This document shows, one piece after another, positions 18,726-27,403 of a stretch of 64,000 nt of DNA. The number at the start of each line of letters is the position of its first letter. Position 1 is the first letter of the stretch. This DNA is from Blastocatellia bacterium (GTDB taxonomy: Bacteria > Acidobacteriota > Blastocatellia > Pyrinomonadales > Pyrinomonadaceae), in the NCBI GenBank assembly GCA_016789145.1, contig JAEUQI010000001.1:1-64000 (forward strand), read 5' to 3'. A model generated the notes under the pieces. That model had not been told where the DNA came from and searched no databases. It saw only the letters and a program-made list of their open reading frames with translations. The position numbers and the translations under genes are program-made.

Positions 18726-21700
18726 ATGCATTCCGAACCTCGAATGAACTCATTGGCCAATATCAGCCGAGTATTGGTGTGTCTTTCTGTTTTTACGATC
18801 ATCGCTGTTGGTTACTTTGGTTCGGCGGGCACGGTTGAGACTGCTGAAACCATCGCACCGCCGACCAGAATTGAAAGGGGTGTTGCTCCACGGGCACCAA
18901 TTGCGCCGTCAGGAGCCGTGCCCTTCGATTTTGACGGCGATGAGAAGACGGACATCGGGCGTTGGCATGGCGCGAGTACGGAGTATAAGGTTTGGAAGAG
19001 CGGCAGTTCGGAGTATCAAACCACGACCATCGGAACGTCGTCCGCCAAGGCGATCTCAGGCGATTTCGACAATGACAACAAGTACGACGTTGGAACATTT
19101 GCGGCTGGCGCATGGAACATAAAGAAAAGCAGCGATGGGAACACGATCTCCGCATCATTCGGAACAACGGGTGATATTCCTGTCGCAGGCGATTTCGGCG
19201 GTAATGGAACTTCAGATTGTGCGGTGTTTCGACCATCGACAAGCGTTTGGTGGATTCTGCCCGATTGTACGGGTTCATATTCTTCAACAAGCTACGGCAC
19301 TTCGGGTGATATTCCCGTCACGGGCGATTACGATGGCGACGGTAAGACAGATATTGCCGTGTTTAGGCCGTCAACTGGCTATTGGTATGCAAACCGTAGC
19401 GCTGCCGGTTCATTGGCGGTTCAATGGGGCGTTTCGACAGATGTTCCAATGTCGGCTGACTTCGACGAAGATGGCAGCGATGATTTAGTTATTTTCCGTC
19501 CAAGCTCCGGCACTTGGTACGTCCTGTTTAGTGATGGAGATTTTACATCATATTCGTCCAATGTCTGGGGCAATTGGTACGATCAGCCAGTTCCCGGCGA
19601 TTATGATGGCGACGGCATAACGGACCGAGCGATCTGGCGTCAGACAACTTCGGAATGGTGGATCGAGAAAAGCTCTGGCGGGACGCTGACATACACACTC
19701 GGTATTCCGGGCGATACTGCTATTCCTTCTGCCTTTATCAAACAAGTTGGTGGCACAGCCTCAGGTTTCGAAGTTGCGACGTCGAGGCTTGATCCTGAAA
19801 ACGCGACGGGCGGCACCGACCTTTATTCTCGGAATTTCTCTTGGGGAACATCTTTGGTCTCTTTGCCCGGACGATCGGGCTTAGATGCTGGGCTTGGCCT
19901 TTCGTACAACTCGCTGGTTTGGATCAAGACCGGCGGTTCGATGTACTTCAACCCTGATGCGGGCAATGTTGCACCGGGCTTTAGGCTGGGTCTGCCGACT
20001 ATCGAGCCGATCTACTACAACGACTCGCGAAGCAAATGGGCGTACATGATGGTCACGCCATCGGGCAAACGTGTCGAGTTCGTAGAGACTTCGGTTGACG
20101 AGTTGTTTATCACGACGGATTCGAGCTATACACAGCTTGTGACAGGCACAACCACTGCTCCGAACGTTCCTTCCGAAGGCGTGACAATGACCGTTAAGTC
20201 CACCGATGGAACGCAGATGACGTATTCGTGGAACTCGGGGGCGTATCGTTGCACACGAGTAAAGGATCGCAACGGCAACTACATCGACATCGCATATTCG
20301 GCGTACGGACAGATAACTTCTATCACTGACACACTTGGGCGCGTGATCAATGTCGTTTACGACGAATATGGACGCGTTTGGAAGATACAGCAGACTTGGA
20401 ATGCAAGCAACGGAACAGGCTCGGCAACGACGCATACTTACGCGACGCTGACGTACACAACCAAAACCGTAGCTACGAATTGGGGTGTCTCATTTTACGG
20501 CCCGCCAAATGACACGGCTGTTACAGTTCTAGACAAAGTGACCTATGCCGATGGTAGCGCGACGAAGTTTGAATACAACGGTTACATTCAGGTTAAAAAG
20601 GTCACGAATATCGCCGCCGATACGACGACGAATCTTAACTACATTGAAACCGATCTTGCGAACGTATCAGGTTCGCAGAGCGATGTTCCACGCGTCGGCG
20701 AGACGCGAAATTGGGCGAAAGATTTCAACGTCATCAGTGGTACAACGACGGCAGTTGTCGTGACGAACTCCGCTCCTGCGTCGGCCACTTACACTATCGA
20801 CGGCGTCACTGCGACAGGAACAAAGATCGACGTTGGTGTGACAGGGCATCCTGACAGTTTGTTCACAAGATACTGGTTCCATTCGAGCGGTTGGAAAAAG
20901 GGTATGCCGATCGGAACCGAAGATTGCGTTTCCTCAACCTGCACTGGCATCGACAGAAAACGCTGGACTTCGACCGACTGGACGCAGGATAATGACAGCG
21001 TGAGCTATATCCTGAACCCGCGCGTCATTAGATCAAAGGTCGGCGACGGCTCGAATACTAAGAAATCCGAGATTGATTACTGGCTGTATGAAAACACTAC
21101 CGTTGCCGTCTCAGGTCTCGTCAAAGAATCACGCATCTACGACACAGACGGAACAACAGTTCTCAAGAAAGCCTACACCGAATACAATCTAGCCAGTGAA
21201 TACGTCGCAAGTTCCATTATCGGCCTCCCCGCCATGACCGCAGTCTACGGCCGCGATGAGTATGGTTTACAGCTTGTTGGAAAAACAACCTACGCCTACG
21301 ACGAAGGCAATTTCTCCGGAACAGGACAAACGATCTCGCCGGTAAAGCACGACGGAACCAACTACGGCTCGTCTTTTATCGCCGGACGCGGCAACGTCAC
21401 AACTATCAAACGCTGGGACGCGACCGCTCCGACAACGGTCTCAACCGAATCAACCGTCAAATATAACACTGCAGGCTCGGTTGTGTCGAAGACTACGCCT
21501 TGGGATGGGACGAATACTCGTACCGTATCGATTTCTTACACGGATACAGCATCTTGGAATGACGGTGTAAGTCGTACGACCTATGCTTATCCGACTTCGA
21601 TCACCGATCCAAACAATCAAAGCTCAACCGTAAAATACCGATACGACATCGGAGCCAACGTCGAAGCCACAAGCCCCGCACCGGCTGGCCAAACGTATGG

Positions 21701-24700
21701 CAAGACTTCGAAGCGTTGGTATGACAGTATCGGGCGGCTTGAGAAAGATTCTGTTTATGTGGACAGTACAGCGAAGTTCTACACACGCTACGAGTATCCG
21801 AACAATGGTACGCACTCAAAAGTCTTTTCAACCATCACCGACGTTTCCGGCAGCACGGCTGGCCCCGACACTGCCGATGAAGTCCTTAGCGAACAATTCA
21901 CCGACGGTGCGGGACGTGTAACGCATTCGCGCTCACCGCACACCTTTAACACCAACGGCACTACTGCTTCATATTCTGCGGTTCGGGTCGAATACGATCT
22001 GCTTGGCCGTGTGAAGAAACAGAGTGTACCGACAGAAGTAGCCTCGGACTTCACACCAATTGGCGATGATGCGACTCGCGGATATTTGTGGACGCATCAA
22101 AAATACGATTGGAAAAACCGCGTTGTCCGCAAGATCAACACCGATGGCATTGACCAAACCGAACTCAATGACAGCGATGTCATTATCGGCTACGAAGGCT
22201 GCGGTTGTGCCGGTGGACAGATCACAACGATTGAAAGCGAGCGAGTTCCTTATGGAACGAGCAGTTTTGCGCGTCGCAAGAAAAAGATTCACGAAGATAT
22301 TCTCGGCCGAACGGAAATGACAGAATCATTCGAGTGGGACGGCACTACTGTTTACAATACTACGACTGCGACATACAACGGTCGCGATCAGGTTGTGTTG
22401 GCGAGACAGTACGCAGGCACTACGAGTAGCGAAGTTTTCCAAGACACGACAGCAACGTTTGACGGATTCGGCAGGCTCGCGACTTCACACAAACCGGAGC
22501 AACGAGATAACAGTAACAACCTCAAATACACTTCGTACAGCTACAACCTCGACGACAGCATCCAATCAATGACCGATGGCAGAGGCGTAGTGACAAATTA
22601 CACGTACAATTCGCGGGGACTTGCGACCAACATCGCTTGGAACGTCGGTTCGACAGGAGTAACAGACCCAACCGACGTAACATTCGCCTACGACAATTTA
22701 GGTAACCGAACCCAAATGACCGACGGCATGGGACAGGTTGACTATGAGTACGATTCCTTATCCAGAATTATAGCCGAGACACGAGATTTCACAGACACAT
22801 TAGTCGATTCCCCGATAAGCGGTGGAAAGTTTAAGTTGGAATATTCCTATAATCTTGCGGGGCAGTTGTTGTCTTATTCTGATCCATATGGTGAGACGAT
22901 CAATTATTCACAAGATAAGTTGGGAAGACTTTCGAATGTAACGGGCACATCTTTCGGCGGCGTGTCAACCTATGCCAATAATCCGCAATATAGGGCTTGG
23001 GGTGGCTTGAAACATCTTGAATACGGCACTGGATTGCAAATGAATGCGACTTACAACAACAGGTTGCAAGTCGATAGCTTCCTGCTGAACCAAATCAGCA
23101 ATAACAGCATTAAGACTTTTGACAAATCCTATCAGTATTATGCAGACGGTAAGCTTAAGCTCTCGGATGAATCAGCACTGTCATATCTTGATAGATTCGA
23201 TAGGTCATTTACTTACGATCACCAAGGGCGCATTAAGGAAGCAAAGTCTGGTACTGAGGCTCACGGAACAACAGAGACCGATCTTTCGAAACTGCCGTAC
23301 AGGCAAAGCTATACTTTTAATGCCTTTGACAATCTAAAAGAACGCGAATCGACTCTATGGAACTATACTAGCGGTGATTGGGATTTTGACTACACAATTT
23401 CCAACAATCGTGTCGCTTGGGCAAGCTATGATCATGACGGTCGCCAAACATATGACGGGGAAGGCATTTCACTTCACTTCGACGGAGCCGGACGACTTGA
23501 AGCTACTGAAAACGGCAACGCGGATTATGAGACGCAAGTGAGCAGAGACGGAAATGGACAAGAACTGAAAAGGAAGCAAAGGACTTACAATCACGAAACA
23601 AATCAGTGGCGAGATTGGGAGACTCACTATTTTGTTCCTTCGACCGTTCTCAAACACAATGTAAGTGAAACGACCGCGACTGGCAAAAAGAAGAATACGT
23701 ATGTCATCGGTGCACAGTCTTTAATTGCCCGCCAAGATTTAAGTTCGACGGACACGGAGTTTGTTGTCTGGCAAAATTCCGATGCATCCGGTCTCAGTTC
23801 ACGTGGGTTCGATAACCAAGAATTTGACGGGCTAGGCAATAACGTTGGAACAATTGCAGCAATACAACCTCGACAACCATCGAATACTGAATCGCCAAAT
23901 CAGGGGGTATTGTTCGATGATATGACCATTGGCGATTGCGAAGTCGATGGAATTCTGACGCCTTGTTCCATGGCATTTATGCTCGCTGGTTCCGGCGCGG
24001 CAAGTGTTGACTACATGGCTCCGAATGCGTTTCGAAACTTCTCTTCGCGTATGATCGGTGGAGGAAAATGGGTAGAATTTCTTGAGCCCGACTTGGGCAC
24101 GGTCGATCTTCGCGGAACACAGGATAGTTCTGTAACGATTTCCGCCGGTGCATCAAGTTTACAATTTGTGCCTGAGATTTCTTGGGAGCTTTCGATTGAA
24201 GTAACTGAAGATGAACCCGTCAAGCTGCCTCCGTCGAACCCGCCGACAAATGGAATTCCCAAGGACTGCGAGACCGCTATTCGACAGGGCCTCACGGATG
24301 GCGAGCAGGTGTGGAACAAGGTACTCCAATTAATGAAAGACCCGCCGTTATTCGACATCGAAGGTTTGCCGCCCAGCGAAATATTCGATGAGGATGGTGC
24401 CGTGAGTCTTGGCGGAGAATATTCAAGAGCTAACTATTATTTCGGAGCGATGGCGAACGAAAGGGAGTCTCTTGGAAGTGCCTTTGATCGCCTCTCTCTT
24501 GGTGCAGATGCGTTCACAATCAGGGGGCGAGGTACGATTGAGGGAATCTACTTTCGAGGATCTAAAGGGTCGATTACAAAACTATTGCTTCTGCACGAAA
24601 TTGTTCATCTGGCGTTTCCATTGAGCATCACTAATTCTGGAAGCCTTGACCTTGACGAGGTTCTTGTTAACGAGTTAGATTTGAAAAGAATGCCAGGGCA

Positions 24701-24779
24701 ATCAGCGTTTGAAGCAGTTTCTGATTATTTCAATAGTGGATGTAATCGTGCTTTAGCTTGGGGAAATTGGAGGGGTTAA
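18726..24779 (+). CDS. Giant RHS/YD-repeat protein with FG-GAP repeats and C-terminal metallopeptidase-like domain
   Basis: 2017 aa. Residues about 15-35 form a signal peptide or anchor. About 60-340 contain six FG-GAP/VCBS-like repeats (FDFDGDEKTDIGRW, GDYDGDGKTDIAVFRPSTGY), about 370-1700 the RHS/YD shell (e.g. TFAYDNLGNRTQMTDGMGQV). The usual end-of-core motif DPxG is absent. The C-terminal 180 residues are unlike the shell and contain LLLHEIVHLAF (HExxH at 1957-1961) followed 22 residues later by VNELD (Glu1983), a spacing compatible with a gluzincin-type zinc peptidase. RHS proteins encapsulate and release C-terminal toxins; here a proteolytic toxin is inferred. A small membrane-protein gene follows 1 bp downstream. 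Confidence 0.85.
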   Translation: MHSEPRMNSLANISRVLVCLSVFTIIAVGYFGSAGTVETAETIAPPTRIERGVAPRAPIAPSGAVPFDFDGDEKTDIGRWHGASTEYKVWKSGSSEYQTTTIGTSSAKAISGDFDNDNKYDVGTFAAGAWNIKKSSDGNTISASFGTTGDIPVAGDFGGNGTSDCAVFRPSTSVWWILPDCTGSYSSTSYGTSGDIPVTGDYDGDGKTDIAVFRPSTGYWYANRSAAGSLAVQWGVSTDVPMSADFDEDGSDDLVIFRPSSGTWYVLFSDGDFTSYSSNVWGNWYDQPVPGDYDGDGITDRAIWRQTTSEWWIEKSSGGTLTYTLGIPGDTAIPSAFIKQVGGTASGFEVATSRLDPENATGGTDLYSRNFSWGTSLVSLPGRSGLDAGLGLSYNSLVWIKTGGSMYFNPDAGNVAPGFRLGLPTIEPIYYNDSRSKWAYMMVTPSGKRVEFVETSVDELFITTDSSYTQLVTGTTTAPNVPSEGVTMTVKSTDGTQMTYSWNSGAYRCTRVKDRNGNYIDIAYSAYGQITSITDTLGRVINVVYDEYGRVWKIQQTWNASNGTGSATTHTYATLTYTTKTVATNWGVSFYGPPNDTAVTVLDKVTYADGSATKFEYNGYIQVKKVTNIAADTTTNLNYIETDLANVSGSQSDVPRVGETRNWAKDFNVISGTTTAVVVTNSAPASATYTIDGVTATGTKIDVGVTGHPDSLFTRYWFHSSGWKKGMPIGTEDCVSSTCTGIDRKRWTSTDWTQDNDSVSYILNPRVIRSKVGDGSNTKKSEIDYWLYENTTVAVSGLVKESRIYDTDGTTVLKKAYTEYNLASEYVASSIIGLPAMTAVYGRDEYGLQLVGKTTYAYDEGNFSGTGQTISPVKHDGTNYGSSFIAGRGNVTTIKRWDATAPTTVSTESTVKYNTAGSVVSKTTPWDGTNTRTVSISYTDTASWNDGVSRTTYAYPTSITDPNNQSSTVKYRYDIGANVEATSPAPAGQTYGKTSKRWYDSIGRLEKDSVYVDSTAKFYTRYEYPNNGTHSKVFSTITDVSGSTAGPDTADEVLSEQFTDGAGRVTHSRSPHTFNTNGTTASYSAVRVEYDLLGRVKKQSVPTEVASDFTPIGDDATRGYLWTHQKYDWKNRVVRKINTDGIDQTELNDSDVIIGYEGCGCAGGQITTIESERVPYGTSSFARRKKKIHEDILGRTEMTESFEWDGTTVYNTTTATYNGRDQVVLARQYAGTTSSEVFQDTTATFDGFGRLATSHKPEQRDNSNNLKYTSYSYNLDDSIQSMTDGRGVVTNYTYNSRGLATNIAWNVGSTGVTDPTDVTFAYDNLGNRTQMTDGMGQVDYEYDSLSRIIAETRDFTDTLVDSPISGGKFKLEYSYNLAGQLLSYSDPYGETINYSQDKLGRLSNVTGTSFGGVSTYANNPQYRAWGGLKHLEYGTGLQMNATYNNRLQVDSFLLNQISNNSIKTFDKSYQYYADGKLKLSDESALSYLDRFDRSFTYDHQGRIKEAKSGTEAHGTTETDLSKLPYRQSYTFNAFDNLKERESTLWNYTSGDWDFDYTISNNRVAWASYDHDGRQTYDGEGISLHFDGAGRLEATENGNADYETQVSRDGNGQELKRKQRTYNHETNQWRDWETHYFVPSTVLKHNVSETTATGKKKNTYVIGAQSLIARQDLSSTDTEFVVWQNSDASGLSSRGFDNQEFDGLGNNVGTIAAIQPRQPSNTESPNQGVLFDDMTIGDCEVDGILTPCSMAFMLAGSGAASVDYMAPNAFRNFSSRMIGGGKWVEFLEPDLGTVDLRGTQDSSVTISAGASSLQFVPEISWELSIEVTEDEPVKLPPSNPPTNGIPKDCETAIRQGLTDGEQVWNKVLQLMKDPPLFDIEGLPPSEIFDEDGAVSLGGEYSRANYYFGAMANERESLGSAFDRLSLGADAFTIRGRGTIEGIYFRGSKGSITKLLLLHEIVHLAFPLSITNSGSLDLDEVLVNELDLKRMPGQSAFEAVSDYFNSGCNRALAWGNWRG

Positions 24780-24780
24780 C

Positions 24781-25317
24781 ATGTCATTATTGAAAATCGG
24801 AGGTACTCGTTTCTACTGTATTGCATTCGTTGCAACGCTGTTTGTTATTGGCCTGACGGTTTTATCCGCGAACTCAATTCGTTATTTGAAAGGTGTTGTT
24901 TCAGCTAATCAAACGAACTGTGAACATTCGTCTACTATTGCTGAAAATTGCAGTCGACTGAACATTCGCTTTCTTGAAATTTCAAACGTGAGTGTCGGAT
25001 CAGGCGGTCGTCAAATAGAACTTTTTATTGACGAACGCGAATTCAATAAAGAGAAATTGATGACGCTATTTTCAACCGTCTCGATGTGGTATCCAGAGGA
25101 TAAACATCTAACCATTCGTGTGCTCACGAATTGGAATCAGGTATCTGCGGATCGATTTGGTCCGAATTGCCCTGGAGGCGGATCCTCCGGCCCTTTGAAT
25201 AGCGTTAACAAAGAAGGACATAGGAACGCCTATTATGCTAGGCGAGATGGTAAAGCATATTTCTCATTCAGCCTTGATGATAAGTTGACTATGTCCAATA
25301 AAATCGAGATTGAATGA
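24781..25317 (+). CDS. Candidate immunity or partner protein of rhs1, one membrane helix
   Basis: 178 aa. It starts one base after the rhs1 stop, with GGAGGGG inside the rhs1 end as ribosome site, so the two are co-translated. One N-terminal hydrophobic segment (FYCIAFVATLFVIGLTVL, about 11-30) then an extracytoplasmic domain of about 145 aa with four Cys (NCEHSS, AENCSRL, GPNCPGG). No known immunity family recognised. An extracytoplasmic location would protect against a toxin acting in the periplasm (inference). Confidence 0.55.
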   Translation: MSLLKIGGTRFYCIAFVATLFVIGLTVLSANSIRYLKGVVSANQTNCEHSSTIAENCSRLNIRFLEISNVSVGSGGRQIELFIDEREFNKEKLMTLFSTVSMWYPEDKHLTIRVLTNWNQVSADRFGPNCPGGGSSGPLNSVNKEGHRNAYYARRDGKAYFSFSLDDKLTMSNKIEIE

Positions 25318-25509
25318 CCCACTTCCCTAACAAACCTCAGGAATTGAAACGCATCACTTTGTGAAAGCAGATATAGGTTTGAAGAAAGGAGTATCCTCAA
25401 TGATTTCAAATCGCCTCTAGGGTCAAGTGTCCCAACTGAGATGAATTCTGAGAAGTCTGGTGTCGGTCTTGCTATTCTGGGATTCGAATGAACGCATTTT
25501 CATTTTAAC

Positions 25510-25680
25510 GGCCATAGGCGGGTAAATAAATCTACCTATCAAGCGGGAACATCTAATCACAATGCGACTAGCATCAAATATGATGTAATGGGCAGGCAGT
25601 GGAAGGTTTCTAGGCCGTATGACACGGGAAGTTCACCGAGCGATTGGTCGGAGATCGCGTATGACTAACTTGGTAGTGTG
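25510..25680 (+). pseudogene. RHS-gene relic
   Basis: One frame reads TSIKYDVMGRQWKVSRPYDT, then GSSPSDWSEIAYD and a stop. It aligns with rhs2 (MYTKFGEEWKTSRPYRTGDT, IQWSEKFYD). There is no start codon and no RHS context on either side. A similar relic in inverted orientation is at 27110-27285. The sequence between 25318 and 25509 shows no gene. Confidence 0.7.
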
Positions 25681-25725
25681 CCACTGCGATTTGGTTAGGG
25701 ACCGTTTTTAATGCTTGAAATTGAG

Positions 25726-25757
25726 AAGGCCGCGAGTTTGATGCTCGCGGCCTTTTT
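25726..25757 (+). terminator. Rho-independent terminator
   Basis: Perfect 9-bp stem GGCCGCGAG/CTCGCGGCC, loop TTTGATG, followed by TTTTT. Downstream of the RHS relic on the plus strand; probably the old terminator of the gene from which the relic derives, or of the rhs1 unit. Confidence 0.75.
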
Positions 25758-25799
25758 GTGTAGTTACGGGCAAGCAGGGATGCTCGCGGTTCCAGTCTG

Positions 25800-26036
25800 T
25801 TACTTCGTTGCCGGAAAACCTCTGGCACGCATTAGGGCTGCGTTTTGGGGGTCGCGGCCGCGGAATTTGCGGTAGCCTTCGGCGGGGTCGATGGTGTTGC
25901 CTACGGAGAAGATGTTCTTGACGATCGAATTCAACTTCGACATATTCTTCCAACCGCCGACGTTTAACGGTTTTCTGAACGACGGGAAACCAACGGGTTC
26001 GACAACGCTTTCCTCAATCGATTCGCGCCCGTATTT
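25800..26036 (-). pseudogene. C-terminal fragment of an M3-family oligopeptidase-like gene
   Basis: The minus strand reads KNIFSVGNTIDPAEGYRKFR, then GRDPQNAALMRARGFPATK and a stop. This is close to the C-terminal signature of Dcp/OpdA-type M3 peptidases (SVGNTxDP..YR.FRGRDP..ALLR.RG). The frame is open back to about 26036 (YGRESIEESVVEPVGFPSF) with no start codon and without the catalytic HExxH region. A relic moved into the RHS region; no intact copy is in the window. Confidence 0.5.
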
Positions 26037-26103
26037 GGACTGGTGTCAAAAAACCCCTTGATTTCTCAAACTGTTTAACACAGATTTTTATTACATTTTG
26101 CGA

Positions 26104-26132
26104 CTACAGTTTGTGCTGTCACAAAACAGTAG
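26104..26132. promoter_or_regulatory. Imperfect dyad upstream of the serine recombinase
   Basis: CTACAGTTTGTG and CACAAAACAGTAG separated by CTGT, ending 4 bp before the -35 box of the recombinase promoter. Candidate site for recombinase binding (res-like or autoregulation). Confidence 0.45.
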
Positions 26133-26136
26133 TTTA

Positions 26137-26165
26137 TTGACACTAGTTCTTCCTTTTGCTATTCT
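26137..26165 (+). promoter_or_regulatory. Predicted promoter giving a leaderless recombinase transcript
   Basis: TTGACA at 26137-26142, 17-bp spacer, TATTCT at 26160-26165. The expected start of transcription is at about the ATG itself (26172), and there is no purine-rich ribosome site in between. Confidence 0.55.
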
Positions 26166-26171
26166 GCCTTT

Positions 26172-26744
26172 ATGAGAGTTGGGATATACGCGCGCGTGTC
26201 AACAATTGACCAGCAAACACTGCCGATGCAACTTGAGCAGATGAGAGAGTATGTGAGAAACCGTGGATGGACCCTTGCGACTGAGGTCGAAGAAGTCGGA
26301 TCGGGGGCCAAGGTACGGCCAAAACGTGAGGAGCTGCTCAAGAAAGCTCGCCGACGCGAGATCGATGCGGTCCTCGTGTGGAAACTTGACCGATTCGGGC
26401 GAAGCCTGGTTGATCTCGTGACCTCATTAAATGAGCTTCGGGAGTTAGGTGTCGTCTTTGTATCGATAACCGAGTCCTTAGATTTCTCGACGCCTTCAGG
26501 CCGTGCGATGGCCGGTATGCTTTCCACCTTTGCTGAATTTGAAAGGGATATGGTACGAGAGCGTGTGATAGCGGGTATCGCGAACTCTCGAGCTAAGGGA
26601 AAGCCTCACGGCCGGCCGCGAACTGCTTCGCTCAAAAAAGACGAGATTCGAAAGCTTAAAACCGATGGACTGAATAATTCGCAAATCGCAAAGAAATTAA
26701 ATATTAGTCGGGGCTCAGTTATCAATCAGCTTGTCGAGCAATAA
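26172..26744 (+). CDS. Serine recombinase (resolvase/invertase family)
   Basis: 190 aa, the normal length of small serine recombinases. Catalytic domain: IYARVSTIDQQT with nucleophile Ser10, EEVGSGAKVRPKREELLKKA, VLVWKLDRFGRSL, MLSTFAEFERDMVRERVIAG. C-terminal Hin-type helix-turn-helix (SQIAKKLNISRGSVINQL). The enzyme makes double-strand exchanges at short dyad sites through a phosphoserine link. It is flanked by two inverted RHS relics and lies between two convergent RHS genes, so it could have shuffled RHS tips. No transposase partner is present. Confidence 0.92.
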   Translation: MRVGIYARVSTIDQQTLPMQLEQMREYVRNRGWTLATEVEEVGSGAKVRPKREELLKKARRREIDAVLVWKLDRFGRSLVDLVTSLNELRELGVVFVSITESLDFSTPSGRAMAGMLSTFAEFERDMVRERVIAGIANSRAKGKPHGRPRTASLKKDEIRKLKTDGLNNSQIAKKLNISRGSVINQLVEQ

Positions 26745-27109
26745 TACTTGGCGCGCACAATAGCTAAGCAAAGGTTACGCGGGGATGGCGAAGCGCTCGA
26801 TCAGAAAGACGCCTCCATGGCAAACGGGAGGACCTAACCAGTTGAGTCGAAGATCGTAAATCGTGAGGCATGGCGAGTTCGATCAAGGGTGTGCTACATC
26901 AATGTTGGGATTAACTTGCCTCGTGTGAAAAGCAATTATGCTCAGAGCTTTCACGACATCCATAGGCTACCAATACCCTTTAATTCAACTCCATCACTTG
27001 GCGAATCTTAATAGGTGCAAACTACAAATTGTTCTCTCAACGGACTGCCAATCCATGTCAGATATTTCGGTTGATTACCGACCTGGCAAGAGCAAATCAA
27101 ATTCTCGAT
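26745..27109. other. Intergenic, no gene seen
   Basis: About 365 bp between the recombinase and the inverted RHS relic. Short frames are present, but none has a ribosome site or recognisable protein. Confidence 0.4.
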
Positions 27110-27285
27110 TTGGCCGCGAGCAGGAGATGACGCGGGTCGCACGTCCGAGATAGTCAGGATCGACATCAGACCAATAGCTCGGCGAACTGCGCGTGCCATA
27201 CGGCGTCGAAATTTTCAACTGCCTGCCCTTTACATCATATCTGATGCTCGTAGCATTGTAATTAGATGTTCTCGTCTTATAAATG
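27110..27285 (-). pseudogene. RHS-gene relic, inverted copy
   Basis: The minus strand reads TSNYNATSIRYDVKGRQLKI, then STPYGTRSSPSYWSDVDPDY and LGRATRVIS, which aligns codon by codon with the relic at 25510-25680 (NHNATSIKYDVMGRQWKVSR). No start codon. Together the two relics form an inverted repeat around the serine recombinase. Confidence 0.65.
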
Positions 27286-27403
27286 GATTTATGAATATGC
27301 TACGACCATCTAAATTAGGATACGGTCGTGAGATTCGCAGTTTCGCAAGTCGGTCACTTCTCTTAGGCAGACGTCCGGATCAAGCCTTATCGAGATATGG
27401 CGG

